Shown here: piece after piece, positions 1 through 8,841 of the stretch
Position numbering within the stretch: position 1 is the first letter of the stretch
How the letters are laid out: every line of letters begins with the position of its first letter
Source of the DNA: Candidatus Enterocloster faecavium
GTDB taxonomy: Bacteria > Bacillota > Clostridia > Lachnospirales > Lachnospiraceae
Assembly: GCA_019118585.1 (NCBI GenBank)
Contig: DWYS01000040.1
Coordinates: forward strand, 1 to 43,361
Reading direction: 5' to 3'
DNA length: 43,361 bases
The notes under the pieces: model-generated
What the model was told of the DNA's origin: nothing
Database searches by the model: none
What the model saw: the letters and a program-made list of their open reading frames with translations, nothing else
Translations under genes and position numbers: made by a program

Positions 1-714
1 TTTTTTAAGGCCAACGGATACGCGGCGATTCTCCAGTCCGGCACCAAGCGAGAGCAGGAAATCCCGCCGGATGAAATTACAATCACCTTAGTGGGAAACC
101 ATTACCCCCGGAAGCTGATGGCATTTTTAAAGAGCCGGTACCAAGTCCGGATTACAAATATGGATTCCGGAATCTACTACGTGGAAGGACTGCTGTTCCC
201 CCTTCAGATTCTGGTGCAGAAGGAACTGGATTCACAGGACAATCTGTGGCTCAGCCGTCTAAGGCAGGATTTAAACCGGGAACATGATGTGGAAGTTTTG
301 TCCAGGGCCTACATGGGAAAAGAAGGCAATCCCCTCTACAGCGCGGCGATGGACTTGATTGTACGAGCCAACTGGAACGTGTATAAGGAGGAAAATCAAA
401 TGTGCGACGCATTAAAAGAACTCTTTGATGAATTGTACGGAGAAAAGATTGAAAAGCAGATTCAACTAGAAAAAGATAACGCCAGGGCAGAAGGGAAGGC
501 GGAGGGCAAAGTGGAAGGAAAGGCCGAGGGCCAAACCGAAGGCCAGGCCCTGAGCGTCCTGGACCTGCTGGAGGATATCGGCCCGGTTCCCTCCGCTCTC
601 AGAAAAACCATCATGGCCCAGAAGGATAGGGAAACCCTGTCCCGGTGGCTGAAAGCTGCCGCCAAGGCCGGCAGCCTGGAGCAGTTTCAGCAGGAGATAA
701 CCCTACAGCGCTGA
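1..714 (+). CDS. Rpn/PD-(D/E)XK-like protein, 3' part
   Basis: The frame is open from the first base to the TGA at 712-714, so the gene starts before the window and the GTG at 91 is not its start. The visible part has the pattern of a clostridial family related to Rpn recombination-promoting nucleases: an ITLVGNHYPRKL stretch, GIYYVEG, PLQILVQKEL and NLWLSRL. The nuclease core would lie upstream and cannot be checked. Near codons 165-185 there is a degenerate EGK/EGQ repeat (AEGKAEGKVEGKAEGQTEG), followed by a short helical tail. Such repeats are common at the ends of Rpn-type proteins, and their role is unknown. Some relatives carry the name 3-isopropylmalate dehydrogenase in databases, which I believe is a propagated error. 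Family placement is from memory. Confidence 0.6.
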   Translation, partial: FFKANGYAAILQSGTKREQEIPPDEITITLVGNHYPRKLMAFLKSRYQVRITNMDSGIYYVEGLLFPLQILVQKELDSQDNLWLSRLRQDLNREHDVEVLSRAYMGKEGNPLYSAAMDLIVRANWNVYKEENQMCDALKELFDELYGEKIEKQIQLEKDNARAEGKAEGKVEGKAEGQTEGQALSVLDLLEDIGPVPSALRKTIMAQKDRETLSRWLKAAAKAGSLEQFQQEITLQR

Positions 715-748
715 AAACAAATTTTATAATATAAAGCCCTAAACAAAG

Positions 749-799
749 CGCTGCCCATGACATGCAATCGTCGCACTCATCCGGCAGCGTTTCCTTTTT
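749..799. terminator. Imperfect hairpin between convergent genes
   Basis: CGCTGCC (749-755) pairs with GGCAGCG (783-789). An inner imperfect ATGACATGC / GCACTCAT stem closes the loop. TTTCCTTTTT follows on the plus strand, fitting termination of the Rpn-like gene. The minus-strand flank (CTTTGTTTAGGG) is weaker, so use for the ABC-F gene is less certain. Confidence 0.55.
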
Positions 800-2708
800 A
801 CTGTCCTGACACTTCTTCTCCCTGATTCCACTCTTCAAACCAAGTCATGCAGCTTTCATGCCACTCCTCCCAGGCCAGGTCCGCTTCCTGCCTTCGCCTC
901 TGGTGCTCCTCCTGTCTCTCCGGAACTTCGCTCTCCCACAGACCGGTATCCGGGTTCCAGCATTCTTCCTCCAGGGCAGTCTTTTCCCGGTCCAGCTCCT
1001 CCAGGACCTTCTCCAGCGCCAGCTTTTTGCGCTCCATCTCCTCAGCTGCCAGGCGCAGCCTCCACTCCAGGTATGCCTCCTCCTGAGGAATCTCCCGCAG
1101 GCGGTGTCGCTCCGCCCTGGGAACGCTTCTCAGGGAGGAAATCAGCGCCTGGTCCCTGGCGGACACCTGGGCCGCCAGAGTCTCCCCCTCTCCCAGGCCC
1201 TTTCTCCGCTCCAGATAATGCTCATAGGAAAATGGGTAGTACATAGCCTTCCCGTCTTCAAAAATCAGGATGCTGTCCGCCACCTGGCGAATCAGGTACC
1301 GGTCGTGGGACACAAAGAGAATGGTCCCCGTGTAGGCCTGAAAAGCCGCCTCCAGGGCCTCCTTAGACGGAATGTCCATATGGTTGGTGGGCTCGTCCAG
1401 AATCAGGAAATTCGGACGGCTGACCAGAAGCTCCGCCAACACCAGGCGGGCCTTCTCCCCTCCCGACAGAGAGGAAATTTTCTTCGCCCCATCGGCCCCG
1501 GTAAACAGATACATCCCCAGCGTTTTTCTGGCATCCTTCTCCGTTATGGATGGGAAAAGGCCGGTAAAATGCTCCAGCACCGTCTGGTCCGTTTGGAGCC
1601 TGGCCGTATTCTGGTCAAAATACCCCATGGTGATATTGGAGCCCAGGGAAAATTCCCCGCCCAGGGGGCGGATTAATCCCGCGATTGTCTTTAAAAAGGT
1701 GGTTTTCCCCGCACCATTTGGCCCCAGAATGCCAATTTTCTGGCCCCTTCGGATGCGAAAGGACAGCTCCAAAAGGGTTCTGTCATATCCCAGCCGCAGC
1801 CGCTCCCCCTCAAAGACCCATTTTCCGCCCCTCACCAGCGGCTCGATGGCTCCGGTCGCCAGACGGGGGCCTTCATCCAGGGGCTTCTCCACCCTTTTGA
1901 GCCGCTCCATCTGCTTTTTCTTCGCCCTGGCAAAAGCAGCCTTGTTGGGCTTGTGCTTAAAGCGCTCAATGAGGCCAGTGAGGCGTTCCTCCTCCTGAAC
2001 CTGGCGTTCATAGGCCTTTTTCTGAATGCGCAGACGTTTCTCCTTCTCCGCCTTGTAGGCTGTGTAGTTTCCCGGATAGCGGGTCAGGCGCCCGTTCTCC
2101 AGCTCATAGGTTACCTGAGCGGTGCGGTCCAGGAAAAAGCGGTCGTGGGACACCAGGACCACCGCCTTTTCATATTCCCGAACCTGCTCCTCCAGCCATT
2201 CGACCGCCTCCAAATCCAGATGGTTGGTAGGCTCGTCCAAGAGGAGGATATCCGGTTTCTGCAAAAACAGGCGGATCAGGCCCAGCCTGGTCTGCTGTCC
2301 TCCGGAAAACTGAGACAGTTTCTTTCCCTTGCAGTCCTTGGAAAACCCCAGGGCGGTCAGTAACCGGTCGTACTGCTGCTCATATTCGAACCGCTCTCTG
2401 GAAAATTTCTCTCCCGCCGGACAGAAGGCCAGCATCTCCTCCTCCAGAGTCCGCTCCAGGTCGGAAAATACCTGCTGGCTGAGGCTTCCCACCATAAGCT
2501 GCCGGTCCCGGCGGATTCCGGGGCCCTGGCGTTTGTCGTCCCGGTCCAGCATCAGTTCCCCCGCAATCAGCCGCAGGAGGGTGGTCTTGCCCGCGCCGTT
2601 TTTTCCCACCAGGGCAATTTTCTCATTGCCCCGGATTTCAAAATTGATATGCCGCAGAATGGTGCTTCCGCCCTGAGAAAGAGTGCCGTCGATAATCTGA
2701 TACAGCAT
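798..2708 (-). CDS. ABC-F family ATPase
   Basis: A 636-residue soluble protein with two ABC ATPase domains and no membrane segments, typical of ABC-F translation factors that act in the ribosomal E site. Domain 1 has Walker A GKNGAGKT (35-42), signature FSGGQ (134-138) and Walker B ILLLDEP (154-160). A basic helical linker spans about 215-280. Domain 2 has Walker A GPNGAGKT (329-336), SLSGGEKAR (414-421) and FLILDEP (434-440). A Glu/Arg-rich tail with coiled-coil character covers about 540-636. The pattern is closest to the Bacillus YdiF type as I recall it. Some ABC-F members give resistance to ribosome-targeting antibiotics, but nothing here separates a resistance factor from a housekeeping one. 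It is last in the queA operon, 9 bases after metA. Confidence 0.88.
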   Translation of the reverse strand: MLYQIIDGTLSQGGSTILRHINFEIRGNEKIALVGKNGAGKTTLLRLIAGELMLDRDDKRQGPGIRRDRQLMVGSLSQQVFSDLERTLEEEMLAFCPAGEKFSRERFEYEQQYDRLLTALGFSKDCKGKKLSQFSGGQQTRLGLIRLFLQKPDILLLDEPTNHLDLEAVEWLEEQVREYEKAVVLVSHDRFFLDRTAQVTYELENGRLTRYPGNYTAYKAEKEKRLRIQKKAYERQVQEEERLTGLIERFKHKPNKAAFARAKKKQMERLKRVEKPLDEGPRLATGAIEPLVRGGKWVFEGERLRLGYDRTLLELSFRIRRGQKIGILGPNGAGKTTFLKTIAGLIRPLGGEFSLGSNITMGYFDQNTARLQTDQTVLEHFTGLFPSITEKDARKTLGMYLFTGADGAKKISSLSGGEKARLVLAELLVSRPNFLILDEPTNHMDIPSKEALEAAFQAYTGTILFVSHDRYLIRQVADSILIFEDGKAMYYPFSYEHYLERRKGLGEGETLAAQVSARDQALISSLRSVPRAERHRLREIPQEEAYLEWRLRLAAEEMERKKLALEKVLEELDREKTALEEECWNPDTGLWESEVPERQEEHQRRRQEADLAWEEWHESCMTWFEEWNQGEEVSGQ

Positions 2709-2717
2709 GAATTTTTC

Positions 2718-3632
2718 TCACTCGCTTTCCAGCAGATAAGGCGTCACCTGGTACACATAGTAATTCAGCCAGTTGGTATACAGGGTATTCGCCGTATTCC
2801 GCCACATCAATGGCGGCACGGAAAATGGGTCGTTGTTCTCGTAGTAATTGACCGGAAGCTCCGGATTCAGTCCCTTGCTCAAATCCCGGTGATACTCGTT
2901 GTTCAGGGTCATGCGGTCGTATTCCGGATGTCCCTGGACGAAAATCTGCCGCCCGTCCCGGCTCATCACCAGAAATACCCCGGCCTCATCGGACTTGGCC
3001 AGAATTTCCAGCTCCGGATGAGCCAGGATATCCTTTTCCCGTACCTCCGTATAGCGGGAATGGGGGGCCAGAAAATAATCATTCAGGCTGCGCACCAGAG
3101 GACATTTCCGGTTCAGCACCTTGTGATTGTATATTCCTGAAAGTTTCTTTTCCCTGCGGTATTTCGGAATGCCGTAGTGATAGTAAAGCCCCGCCTGTGC
3201 TCCCCAGCAGATATGTAGGGTAGAAGTGACATGGGTTTTGCTCCACTCCATAATAGTGGACAGCTCCGGCCAGTAGTTGACCTCCTCATACTCCAGCAGT
3301 TCTACAGGAGCCCCGGTGATAATCATCCCATCGTACTTTTTCCGTTTCACATCCTCAAATTCCACATAGAATTTATTCAGATGGCTGGCCGAAGTATTCT
3401 TGGACACATGAGTGCTCATCATGAGAAAGGTGCAGTCCACCTGAAGAGGCGTATTGGACAGAGCACGCAGCAGCTGCGTTTCCGTCTCCTCCTTTAAGGG
3501 CATGAGATTTAAAATCAAGATCTCCAAGGGCCGGATATCCTGACTCAGCGCCCGGTCCTCATCCATGATAAATATATTTTCCTCCTCCAGCACTGCCCGT
3601 GCCGGAAGGTCCTTCTGTACTTTAATCGGCAT
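2718..3632 (-). CDS. metA: Homoserine O-acyltransferase MetA, probably acetyl-specific
   Basis: MetA acylates homoserine as the first committed step to methionine. The protein is 304 residues, full length. The catalytic Cys142 is in HICWGAQ, and His235 and Glu237 are in GHPEYD, at the numbers known for the family. Despite the common name homoserine succinyltransferase, residue 111 (GAPVELLEYEEV) is Glu. In characterised MetA enzymes Glu111 goes with acetyl-CoA use and Gly with succinyl-CoA, so O-acetylhomoserine is the predicted product. The start ATG lies within the last bases of ligA (11-base overlap), indicating translational coupling. No SAM riboswitch or other methionine leader precedes it, so it probably follows the operon promoter. 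Confidence 0.95.
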   Translation of the reverse strand: MPIKVQKDLPARAVLEEENIFIMDEDRALSQDIRPLEILILNLMPLKEETETQLLRALSNTPLQVDCTFLMMSTHVSKNTSASHLNKFYVEFEDVKRKKYDGMIITGAPVELLEYEEVNYWPELSTIMEWSKTHVTSTLHICWGAQAGLYYHYGIPKYRREKKLSGIYNHKVLNRKCPLVRSLNDYFLAPHSRYTEVREKDILAHPELEILAKSDEAGVFLVMSRDGRQIFVQGHPEYDRMTLNNEYHRDLSKGLNPELPVNYYENNDPFSVPPLMWRNTANTLYTNWLNYYVYQVTPYLLESE

Positions 3633-5619
3633 TTTCCTCTATACTCCCTTCCGCTTGTTTTCCCTCCAGAAGCTGCAAAAAATCCTCCTCGGAAAGAATG
3701 GGAATCCCCAGTTCTCTGGCTTTTTTGTTTTTTGAAGACGAAGACGTCACATCGTTGTTGATCAGATAACTGGTCTTGGCACTGACGGAACCGGCCGCCT
3801 TTCCTCCCTTTGACTCGATCAGTTCCTGAAGCTCCTTCCGGTTGGAAAAATGATTCAGGGAACCGGTAATCACAAAGGTCTTCCCCTTAAAAACCTGCTC
3901 CTCCTCCGGCTCCGCCTGCTCCTTCTCAATGGTCAGCTCAGCCAGCAGGCGGTCCACCATCTGATTGTGTTCCGGCGAGGCAAAATACTCCGTCCAGGCC
4001 TTTGCCAGAACCTCTCCGATGCCGTCGGCCTGGGCCAGCTCCTCCTCGGAGGCGCTGCGCATCCGATCGAAATCATAGCCGAAATGGCGGCAGAGCACCT
4101 TGGCATTTGCCAATCCGATTCCCGCGATTCCCAGGCCATAAATCACCCTGGGCAGGGTGGTGTGGGAAGCGGTCTTCGCCGCTGCCAGCAGATTGTCGTA
4201 GGATTTCTGTCCAAATCCTTCCATCTCCACGATCTGTTCCTGATGACGGTCCAGGTGGAACAAATCCGCGTATTCGTGGATGAAGCCGGCACCGATGAAT
4301 TTTTCCAGGGTGGCCTCGGAAAGTCCGTCAATGTTCAGAGCGTCCCTGCTGGCCATCAGGGTGAAGCTCTTAATCTTCTTGGCCTGACAGTCGGGATTCA
4401 TGCAGTAGAGACTCTTAACATCGTTCATCTGCTGAATCTTCGTCTCTCCCCCGCATACGGGACATTTCTCCGGAATATGCTTTACCCCGCTGCGGGTCAG
4501 GTTGTCGGCAATCTGAGGAATGATCATATTGGCCTTGTAGACCGTAATCCGGTCCCCTTCTCCCAGCTCCAGGCTTTCCAATATACTGATATTGTGAACG
4601 CTGGCCCGGCTTACCGTGGTCCCCTCCAGTTCCACCGGCTCAAACACCGCCACCGGGTTGATCAATCCGGTCCGGGACGGGCTCCATTCGATGTATTTTA
4701 AAGTAGTCTCCCTGGTTTCATCCTCCCACTTAAAGGCGATGGAATTGCGGGGGAATTTAGCAGTCCGCCCCAGAGAATCCCCGTAAGCAATATCCTCGTA
4801 CAGAAGCACCAGGCCATCGGAAGGGATGTCGTTCTTTTCCACCGCCTGGGCAAATTCCTGGACCGTCTTCTCCAGATTGGAGGCATCCACCATCCGGTAT
4901 TCTACTACCTCGAAGCCCTGGCTTTTCAGCCATTGAAACTGTGCCTCCCTGGAATTGTGAAAATCCACCCCATCGGCCTTTACCAGGAAAAATGCTTCAA
5001 AATGCACATTCCGCTCCGCCGTGATCTGGCTGTTTAACTGACGCACGGAACCGCTGCACAGATTTCTGGGATTCTTGTACCGGGCGTCCGCATCTCCGAT
5101 TTTCTCGTTGATCCGCTCAAAATCCGAGTACAGAATCACCGCCTCTCCCCGGAGAATCAGCTGCCCTTTGTATGCAATATTCAAAGGAATGTTGGCAAAC
5201 ACACGGGCGTTGGGTGTGATGACCTCTCCGATTTCCCCATTTCCCCTGGTAACCGCCTTTGCCAGGCTTCCGTTCTCATAAGTAAGCACAATGGTCAGGC
5301 CGTCCATCTTCCAGGACAGAAGTCCCTTCTGATCTCCAAGCCATTCCTTCAGCTCCTCCACGCTCTTGGTCTTGTCCAGAGAGAGCATGGGGGATTCGTG
5401 GGCCTCCTTGGGGAGCTCGCTCAGCACCTCATAGCCCACCTTCTGGGTGGGGCTTCCGGAAAGAATGACTCCCGTCTCCTTTTCCAGATCAGAAAGCTCG
5501 TCATACAGCCGGTCATACTCAAAATTGCTCATTATCTCCCGGCTTTCCTGATAGTAGGCTTTCCCCGCTTTGGAAAGAAGGGCGGTCAATTCCTTCATTC
5601 TCTGAATTTTGTCTTCCAT
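3622..5619 (-). CDS. ligA: NAD-dependent DNA ligase
   Basis: Seals nicks during replication and repair using NAD+. The 665-residue frame has an N-terminal Ia-like region, an adenylation domain with the lysine of WKMDG (Lys104), an OB region, a four-cysteine zinc finger (CPVCGG ... YCMNPDC), helix-hairpin-helix repeats and a C-terminal BRCT domain (about 585-655). The start at 5619 is chosen because AGAGGGAGAG precedes it; the in-frame ATG at 5646 has no ribosome-binding site. Sequence around the active site is divergent: SWKMDG instead of the usual PKIDG or LKLDG, and GEVIT where most have GEDVT. It may be a clostridial LigA variant or one of two ligase genes. It overlaps metA by 11 bases and follows the rluF-like gene by 30. 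Confidence 0.9.
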   Translation of the reverse strand: MEDKIQRMKELTALLSKAGKAYYQESREIMSNFEYDRLYDELSDLEKETGVILSGSPTQKVGYEVLSELPKEAHESPMLSLDKTKSVEELKEWLGDQKGLLSWKMDGLTIVLTYENGSLAKAVTRGNGEIGEVITPNARVFANIPLNIAYKGQLILRGEAVILYSDFERINEKIGDADARYKNPRNLCSGSVRQLNSQITAERNVHFEAFFLVKADGVDFHNSREAQFQWLKSQGFEVVEYRMVDASNLEKTVQEFAQAVEKNDIPSDGLVLLYEDIAYGDSLGRTAKFPRNSIAFKWEDETRETTLKYIEWSPSRTGLINPVAVFEPVELEGTTVSRASVHNISILESLELGEGDRITVYKANMIIPQIADNLTRSGVKHIPEKCPVCGGETKIQQMNDVKSLYCMNPDCQAKKIKSFTLMASRDALNIDGLSEATLEKFIGAGFIHEYADLFHLDRHQEQIVEMEGFGQKSYDNLLAAAKTASHTTLPRVIYGLGIAGIGLANAKVLCRHFGYDFDRMRSASEEELAQADGIGEVLAKAWTEYFASPEHNQMVDRLLAELTIEKEQAEPEEEQVFKGKTFVITGSLNHFSNRKELQELIESKGGKAAGSVSAKTSYLINNDVTSSSSKNKKARELGIPILSEEDFLQLLEGKQAEGSIEENAD

Positions 5620-5649
5620 CTTTTCTCTCCCTCTGTCTGCTTTCATGGT

Positions 5650-6459
5650 TTACCGTTCCGATCTTCTCTGCATTTCTCTCATTCGCTGCTGTTTGAACGT
5701 CAGATTGGTGGAATGCTCCAGAAGCCCTAAAAATTCCTTCCGCTCTTCCCCCTCAATCAGACGGTATGTTCCGCTTTTTAATCCATCCAGCCGAATGTTC
5801 ATCACTCTCGTCCGCACCAGACGGCGCACCTGGTATCCGCAGGCAGCGCACATCCTGCGGATCTGCCGGTTCAGGCCCTGAACCAGGATCACGCATATTT
5901 CATATTCTCCCAGCTTCGTCACCTGGCACGGAAGGGTGGTCCGCTCCAGGTCCTTTAAATAGATGCCCTTTCTCATCCGGTTTAAGAAATCCTCCGTCAC
6001 CGGTCTATCCACGGTCACGTGATACTCTTTCTCATGAGCATTTCCGCTGCGCATGACTTTATTCACCAAATCCCCCTCATTGGTCATCAAAACCAGACCC
6101 TCTGAATCCTTATCCAGACGGCCCACATAGTAAACCCGGACCGGGTAATGGATCATATCCACGATATTGGGGGCCCGGTCCTTGTCCGAAGCAGTGCAGA
6201 CCACGCCTCTGGGCTTATGAACGGCCAGCAGGACCGGTTCCGGGCGGTGAAACTTTTCCCTCTGTTCTCCGCTGTCAGCCGTCTGTCCCCCCCATACCAA
6301 CCGTCCTTCGCACACCACCTGCTGTCCCTCTGAAACCTTCTGGCCCATCCGGGCCTGTTTTCCGTCCACCAGGACTTTTCCCTCTTCAATCAGGCGGTCC
6401 GCTTCCCGCCTGGAACAGATCCCCAGGCTGCTAAGCAGCTTATTTAAGCGCTCCTCCAT
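5650..6459 (-). CDS. rluF: 23S rRNA pseudouridine synthase, RluF-like
   Basis: A 269-residue RsuA/RluB-family pseudouridine synthase. Residues 1-50 form an S4 RNA-binding domain. The catalytic aspartate is Asp116 in GRLDKDSEGL. The later motif QGLNRQIRRMCAACGY followed by RTRVMNI is closer to RluF (23S rRNA position 2604 in E. coli) than to RluB, which has EGRNRQVRRM at that place. RluB or a dual-site enzyme remains possible. AAGGAGG lies just before the ATG and overlaps the queA stop, so the two genes are translationally linked. A basic tail rich in Arg, Gln and Met ends the protein. Confidence 0.85.
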   Translation of the reverse strand: MEERLNKLLSSLGICSRREADRLIEEGKVLVDGKQARMGQKVSEGQQVVCEGRLVWGGQTADSGEQREKFHRPEPVLLAVHKPRGVVCTASDKDRAPNIVDMIHYPVRVYYVGRLDKDSEGLVLMTNEGDLVNKVMRSGNAHEKEYHVTVDRPVTEDFLNRMRKGIYLKDLERTTLPCQVTKLGEYEICVILVQGLNRQIRRMCAACGYQVRRLVRTRVMNIRLDGLKSGTYRLIEGEERKEFLGLLEHSTNLTFKQQRMREMQRRSER

Positions 6460-6468
6460 GAGACCTCC

Positions 6469-7494
6469 TTAGAGAATCAGCATAGCGTCGCCAAAGGAAA
6501 AGAAGCGGTAGCGCTCCTTAATGGCCTCCTCGTAGGCTGCAAGCACATGCTCTCTCCCTGCCAGGGCGCTGACCAGCATCACCAGGGTAGATTCCGGCAG
6601 ATGGAAGTTGGTAATCAGTGCATCCAGGATCTTGAACTGATAACCCGGATAGATGAAAATATCGGTCCATCCGCTGCCGGATTTCAGGCGTCCGTTCTCA
6701 TCGGCGGCTGATTCCACGGTGCGGCAGCTGGTGGTTCCCACGCAGATCACTCTTCCTCCCGCATCCTTTGTATCGTTTACCTTCTTTGCCTCTGATTCTT
6801 CCACGATATAAAATTCCGAATGCATATGGTGGTCCTGAACGTTTTCCACCTTTACCGGGCGGAAGGTTCCCAGTCCTACATGGAGGGTTACATGGGCGAT
6901 TTTCACTCCCATATCCTCAATCTGCTTTAACAGTTCCTTTGTAAAATGGAGGCCGGCCGTGGGAGCCGCCGCCGAGCCGTCATGCTTGGCATACACCGTC
7001 TGATAGCGGTTTTTGTCCTTCAGCTGATGGGTAATGTAGGGCGGCAGGGGCATCTGTCCAAGCTGGTCCAGAATCTCTTCAAAAATCCCCTCATAGGAGA
7101 ACTGAATCAGGCGGTTTCCATCGTCCACCGTCTCCAGCACGGTTCCAACCAGCAGCCCTTCCCCGAACACGATCCTGGTTCCGGGCTTGGCCTTTTTCCC
7201 CGGTTTCACCAGAGTCTCCCAGATATCATTCTCCCTGCGCTTTAAAAGAAGGACCTCGATCTTGGCCCCTGTATCCTCCTTCACGCCAAACAGTCTGGCG
7301 GGGATTACCTTGGTATCGTTAATGACCAGGCAGTCTCCCGGTTTCAGGTATTCCAGAATATCCCGGAATCCCCGATGCGTCACTTCTCCCGTTTTTTTGT
7401 CCAGCACCAGCAGCCTAGAGGAAGCCCGGTCCTCCAAGGGGTCCTGAGCGATCAGCTCCTGGGGCAGATCAAAATAAAAATCCTTTACATTCAT
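6469..7494 (-). CDS. queA: tRNA preQ1(34) S-adenosylmethionine ribosyltransferase-isomerase
   Basis: QueA transfers and isomerises the ribosyl part of SAM onto preQ1 at tRNA position 34, forming epoxyqueuosine. The 341-residue length matches the family, and family stretches are clear throughout: the N-terminal [13 protein letters not shown], the [11 protein letters not shown] segment, PTAGLHFT, the [10 protein letters not shown] motif, [10 protein letters not shown] and the C-terminal NFHLPESTL. It is first in the operon running down to the ABC-F gene. The usual partner tgt is not adjacent in this window. The ATG has GGAAGGAATG upstream, a moderate ribosome-binding site. Confidence 0.96.
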   Translation of the reverse strand: MNVKDFYFDLPQELIAQDPLEDRASSRLLVLDKKTGEVTHRGFRDILEYLKPGDCLVINDTKVIPARLFGVKEDTGAKIEVLLLKRRENDIWETLVKPGKKAKPGTRIVFGEGLLVGTVLETVDDGNRLIQFSYEGIFEEILDQLGQMPLPPYITHQLKDKNRYQTVYAKHDGSAAAPTAGLHFTKELLKQIEDMGVKIAHVTLHVGLGTFRPVKVENVQDHHMHSEFYIVEESEAKKVNDTKDAGGRVICVGTTSCRTVESAADENGRLKSGSGWTDIFIYPGYQFKILDALITNFHLPESTLVMLVSALAGREHVLAAYEEAIKERYRFFSFGDAMLIL

Positions 7495-7520
7495 AATCGT
7501 TCATTCCTTCCGCATCTGTA

Positions 7521-7545
7521 CATGTATCGTATTTTGCATGTATCG
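7521..7545. repeat. Tandem CATGTATCG repeat upstream of queA
   Basis: CATGTATCG occurs at 7521-7529 and again at 7537-7545, one 16-base step apart, in the leader or promoter zone of the queA operon. Next to it GCGCCT (7553-7558) and AGGCGC (7566-7571) form a short dyad. A weak minus-strand promoter (TTACGT, 18 bases, GATACA) overlaps the repeat, so it may be an operator. This is unproven. Confidence 0.4.
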
Positions 7546-7587
7546 CACGTAAGCGCCTAAAGATCAGGCGCCAAGTGCTCGTAACAA

Positions 7588-7621
7588 GGCCGGCGGCTGA
7601 CTTGTGTCTGGGCCGCCGGCC
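7588..7621 (-). terminator. GC-rich hairpin after the membrane-anchored protein
   Basis: GGCCGGCGGC (7588-7597) and GCCGCCGGCC (7612-7621) form a perfect 10-bp stem with a 14-base loop, just past the 7639 stop codon. The minus-strand flank (TTGTTACG) has few Us, so it is a weak intrinsic terminator or only an RNA 3'-end stabiliser. Confidence 0.5.
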
Positions 7622-7638
7622 GTTTGGCCTGTATGTTT

Positions 7639-8655
7639 CTATCCGATCCGAACCTCGGATGCTTCGCCGCTTTCGGTCTGTTCCGCCGCAGTTTCCTCTC
7701 CGGCTGTTTCCGGAGCGGTCTCCCCGCTTCCGTCCGAACTGTCTGCTGCTCCTGCTGCCGCTTCCTGGCCCTCCTCCGCCAAAGATCCTTCTTCTGATGC
7801 AGCGGTTTCGCCGTCGGATCCGCCGGAGGAGCTTCCGCTCTCCCCTTCCGCCGGTTCTGTTACCAGGGTTACGGTGCTGTCGTGGGGCTCGGACTCGTAG
7901 ACAATGGCTCCGTTCCTCATCTCCTGGTAGTAGCTGGCAAGAATCGTATCGGATTCCAGGGCCTCCTTCAGCTGCTGATTGATCTGGGAGGATAAAAGCT
8001 TTACATCCTCCGTCTGATTCATCTTGGCTACATAGTCGGCCTCATCGCCCAGGACATTTTCCCGGATGATATAGCCATTATCCCCGTTTTTCACCACATA
8101 GCACCAGAGAAGTCCCGGTGCGAGGGTGTCGGTCCTCTTGTACTTAACCTTAAATGTTACATAGACCACATAGGAATCTTCGGTCATCCCCGGCTTGGTG
8201 TAGCAGGTAATATCCTCATAGTCCTGGATAAACTTGGCCTCGTAGGCCAGCTCCTGCCTGCGTTCCTCCACATCGCTCATATCCGTCTTTCCAAACACCC
8301 GGTAAAGGGCTTCCGGGTCCTGGTCCACCTTTGCCTGGAAATAATCTCCCAGAAGCTGGTTAATCTCCGGATAAGCGTTCTTCTGGAGCTCATACTGGGA
8401 GAAATCCATGTTATACTGGCTGTTATCCGCCTGGGCGTCCTCCTGACCGGTTCCGGACTGGGTATCTGTAACCTGGACCGTTCCGTCAGTGCCCGCCGGC
8501 TCCTCCCCCGGATCTGCTGTGCCTCTCACCAGCAGAAAGACAATGAGAAGAACCACCACCGCAATTCCGATGCCGATCCCAATGCGCATGCGCTTTACCT
8601 GTTCTTCTCTGGACTGACTGGTCTTCGTCCGTCTTCTTCTATTTTGATCGCTCAT
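7639..8655 (-). CDS. Membrane-anchored extracytoplasmic protein, unknown function
   Basis: A 338-residue protein with a basic Arg/Lys-rich N-terminus, one transmembrane helix at about 25-44 (GIGIGIAVVVLLIVFLLV) and the rest predicted outside the cell. Residues about 80-240 look folded (YPEINQLLGDYFQAKVDQD, YVVYVTFKVKYKRTDTLAPG, WCYVVKNGDNGYIIREN) and could be an NTF2-like alpha/beta domain, which is only an impression. Residues about 263-338 are low-complexity Ser/Gly/Glu/Ala, like a wall-spanning linker, but no LPXTG motif or second anchor follows. AGGAGG precedes the ATG. It diverges from the radical-SAM-like pair; no functional link is evident. I do not recognise a characterised homologue. 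Confidence 0.75.
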   Translation of the reverse strand: MSDQNRRRRTKTSQSREEQVKRMRIGIGIGIAVVVLLIVFLLVRGTADPGEEPAGTDGTVQVTDTQSGTGQEDAQADNSQYNMDFSQYELQKNAYPEINQLLGDYFQAKVDQDPEALYRVFGKTDMSDVEERRQELAYEAKFIQDYEDITCYTKPGMTEDSYVVYVTFKVKYKRTDTLAPGLLWCYVVKNGDNGYIIRENVLGDEADYVAKMNQTEDVKLLSSQINQQLKEALESDTILASYYQEMRNGAIVYESEPHDSTVTLVTEPAEGESGSSSGGSDGETAASEEGSLAEEGQEAAAGAADSSDGSGETAPETAGEETAAEQTESGEASEVRIG

Positions 8656-8711
8656 GCTCTGCCTCCTGAAACTGGTCTTATTTACGTCAAAAGCTCTGTT
8701 AAACGTACTTT

Positions 8712-8740
8712 AGTTTACCATTAATTTGAAGGATTGTACA
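8712..8740 (-). promoter_or_regulatory. Possible promoter of the 7639-8655 gene
   Basis: On the minus strand TGTACA (8735-8740) and TAAACT (8712-8717) are separated by 17 bases. Each hexamer matches the consensus at four of six positions. It lies about 60 bases upstream of the start codon. Confidence 0.4.
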
Positions 8741-8841
8741 GAGCGTTTTTTATCACCGGCCTTCTTCTGTTCTATCTTTTCCGGCCGCCTTCTCAATTGT
8801 ACCATGGCCATTCCAAAAAAGCCAGACCATTCCATGCTGCC

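Noticed and set aside
858-1998. Plus-strand frames of 272 and 208 codons
   Set aside because: Shadows of the ABC-F gene on the other strand, with no recognisable domains.
3633-3700. SAM riboswitch or T-box before metA
   Set aside because: metA begins inside ligA, so there is no leader to hold one.
3850-4701. Long plus-strand frame (283 codons)
   Set aside because: Antisense to ligA, whose product is clearly recognised. The frame lacks a ribosome-binding site and protein-like composition.
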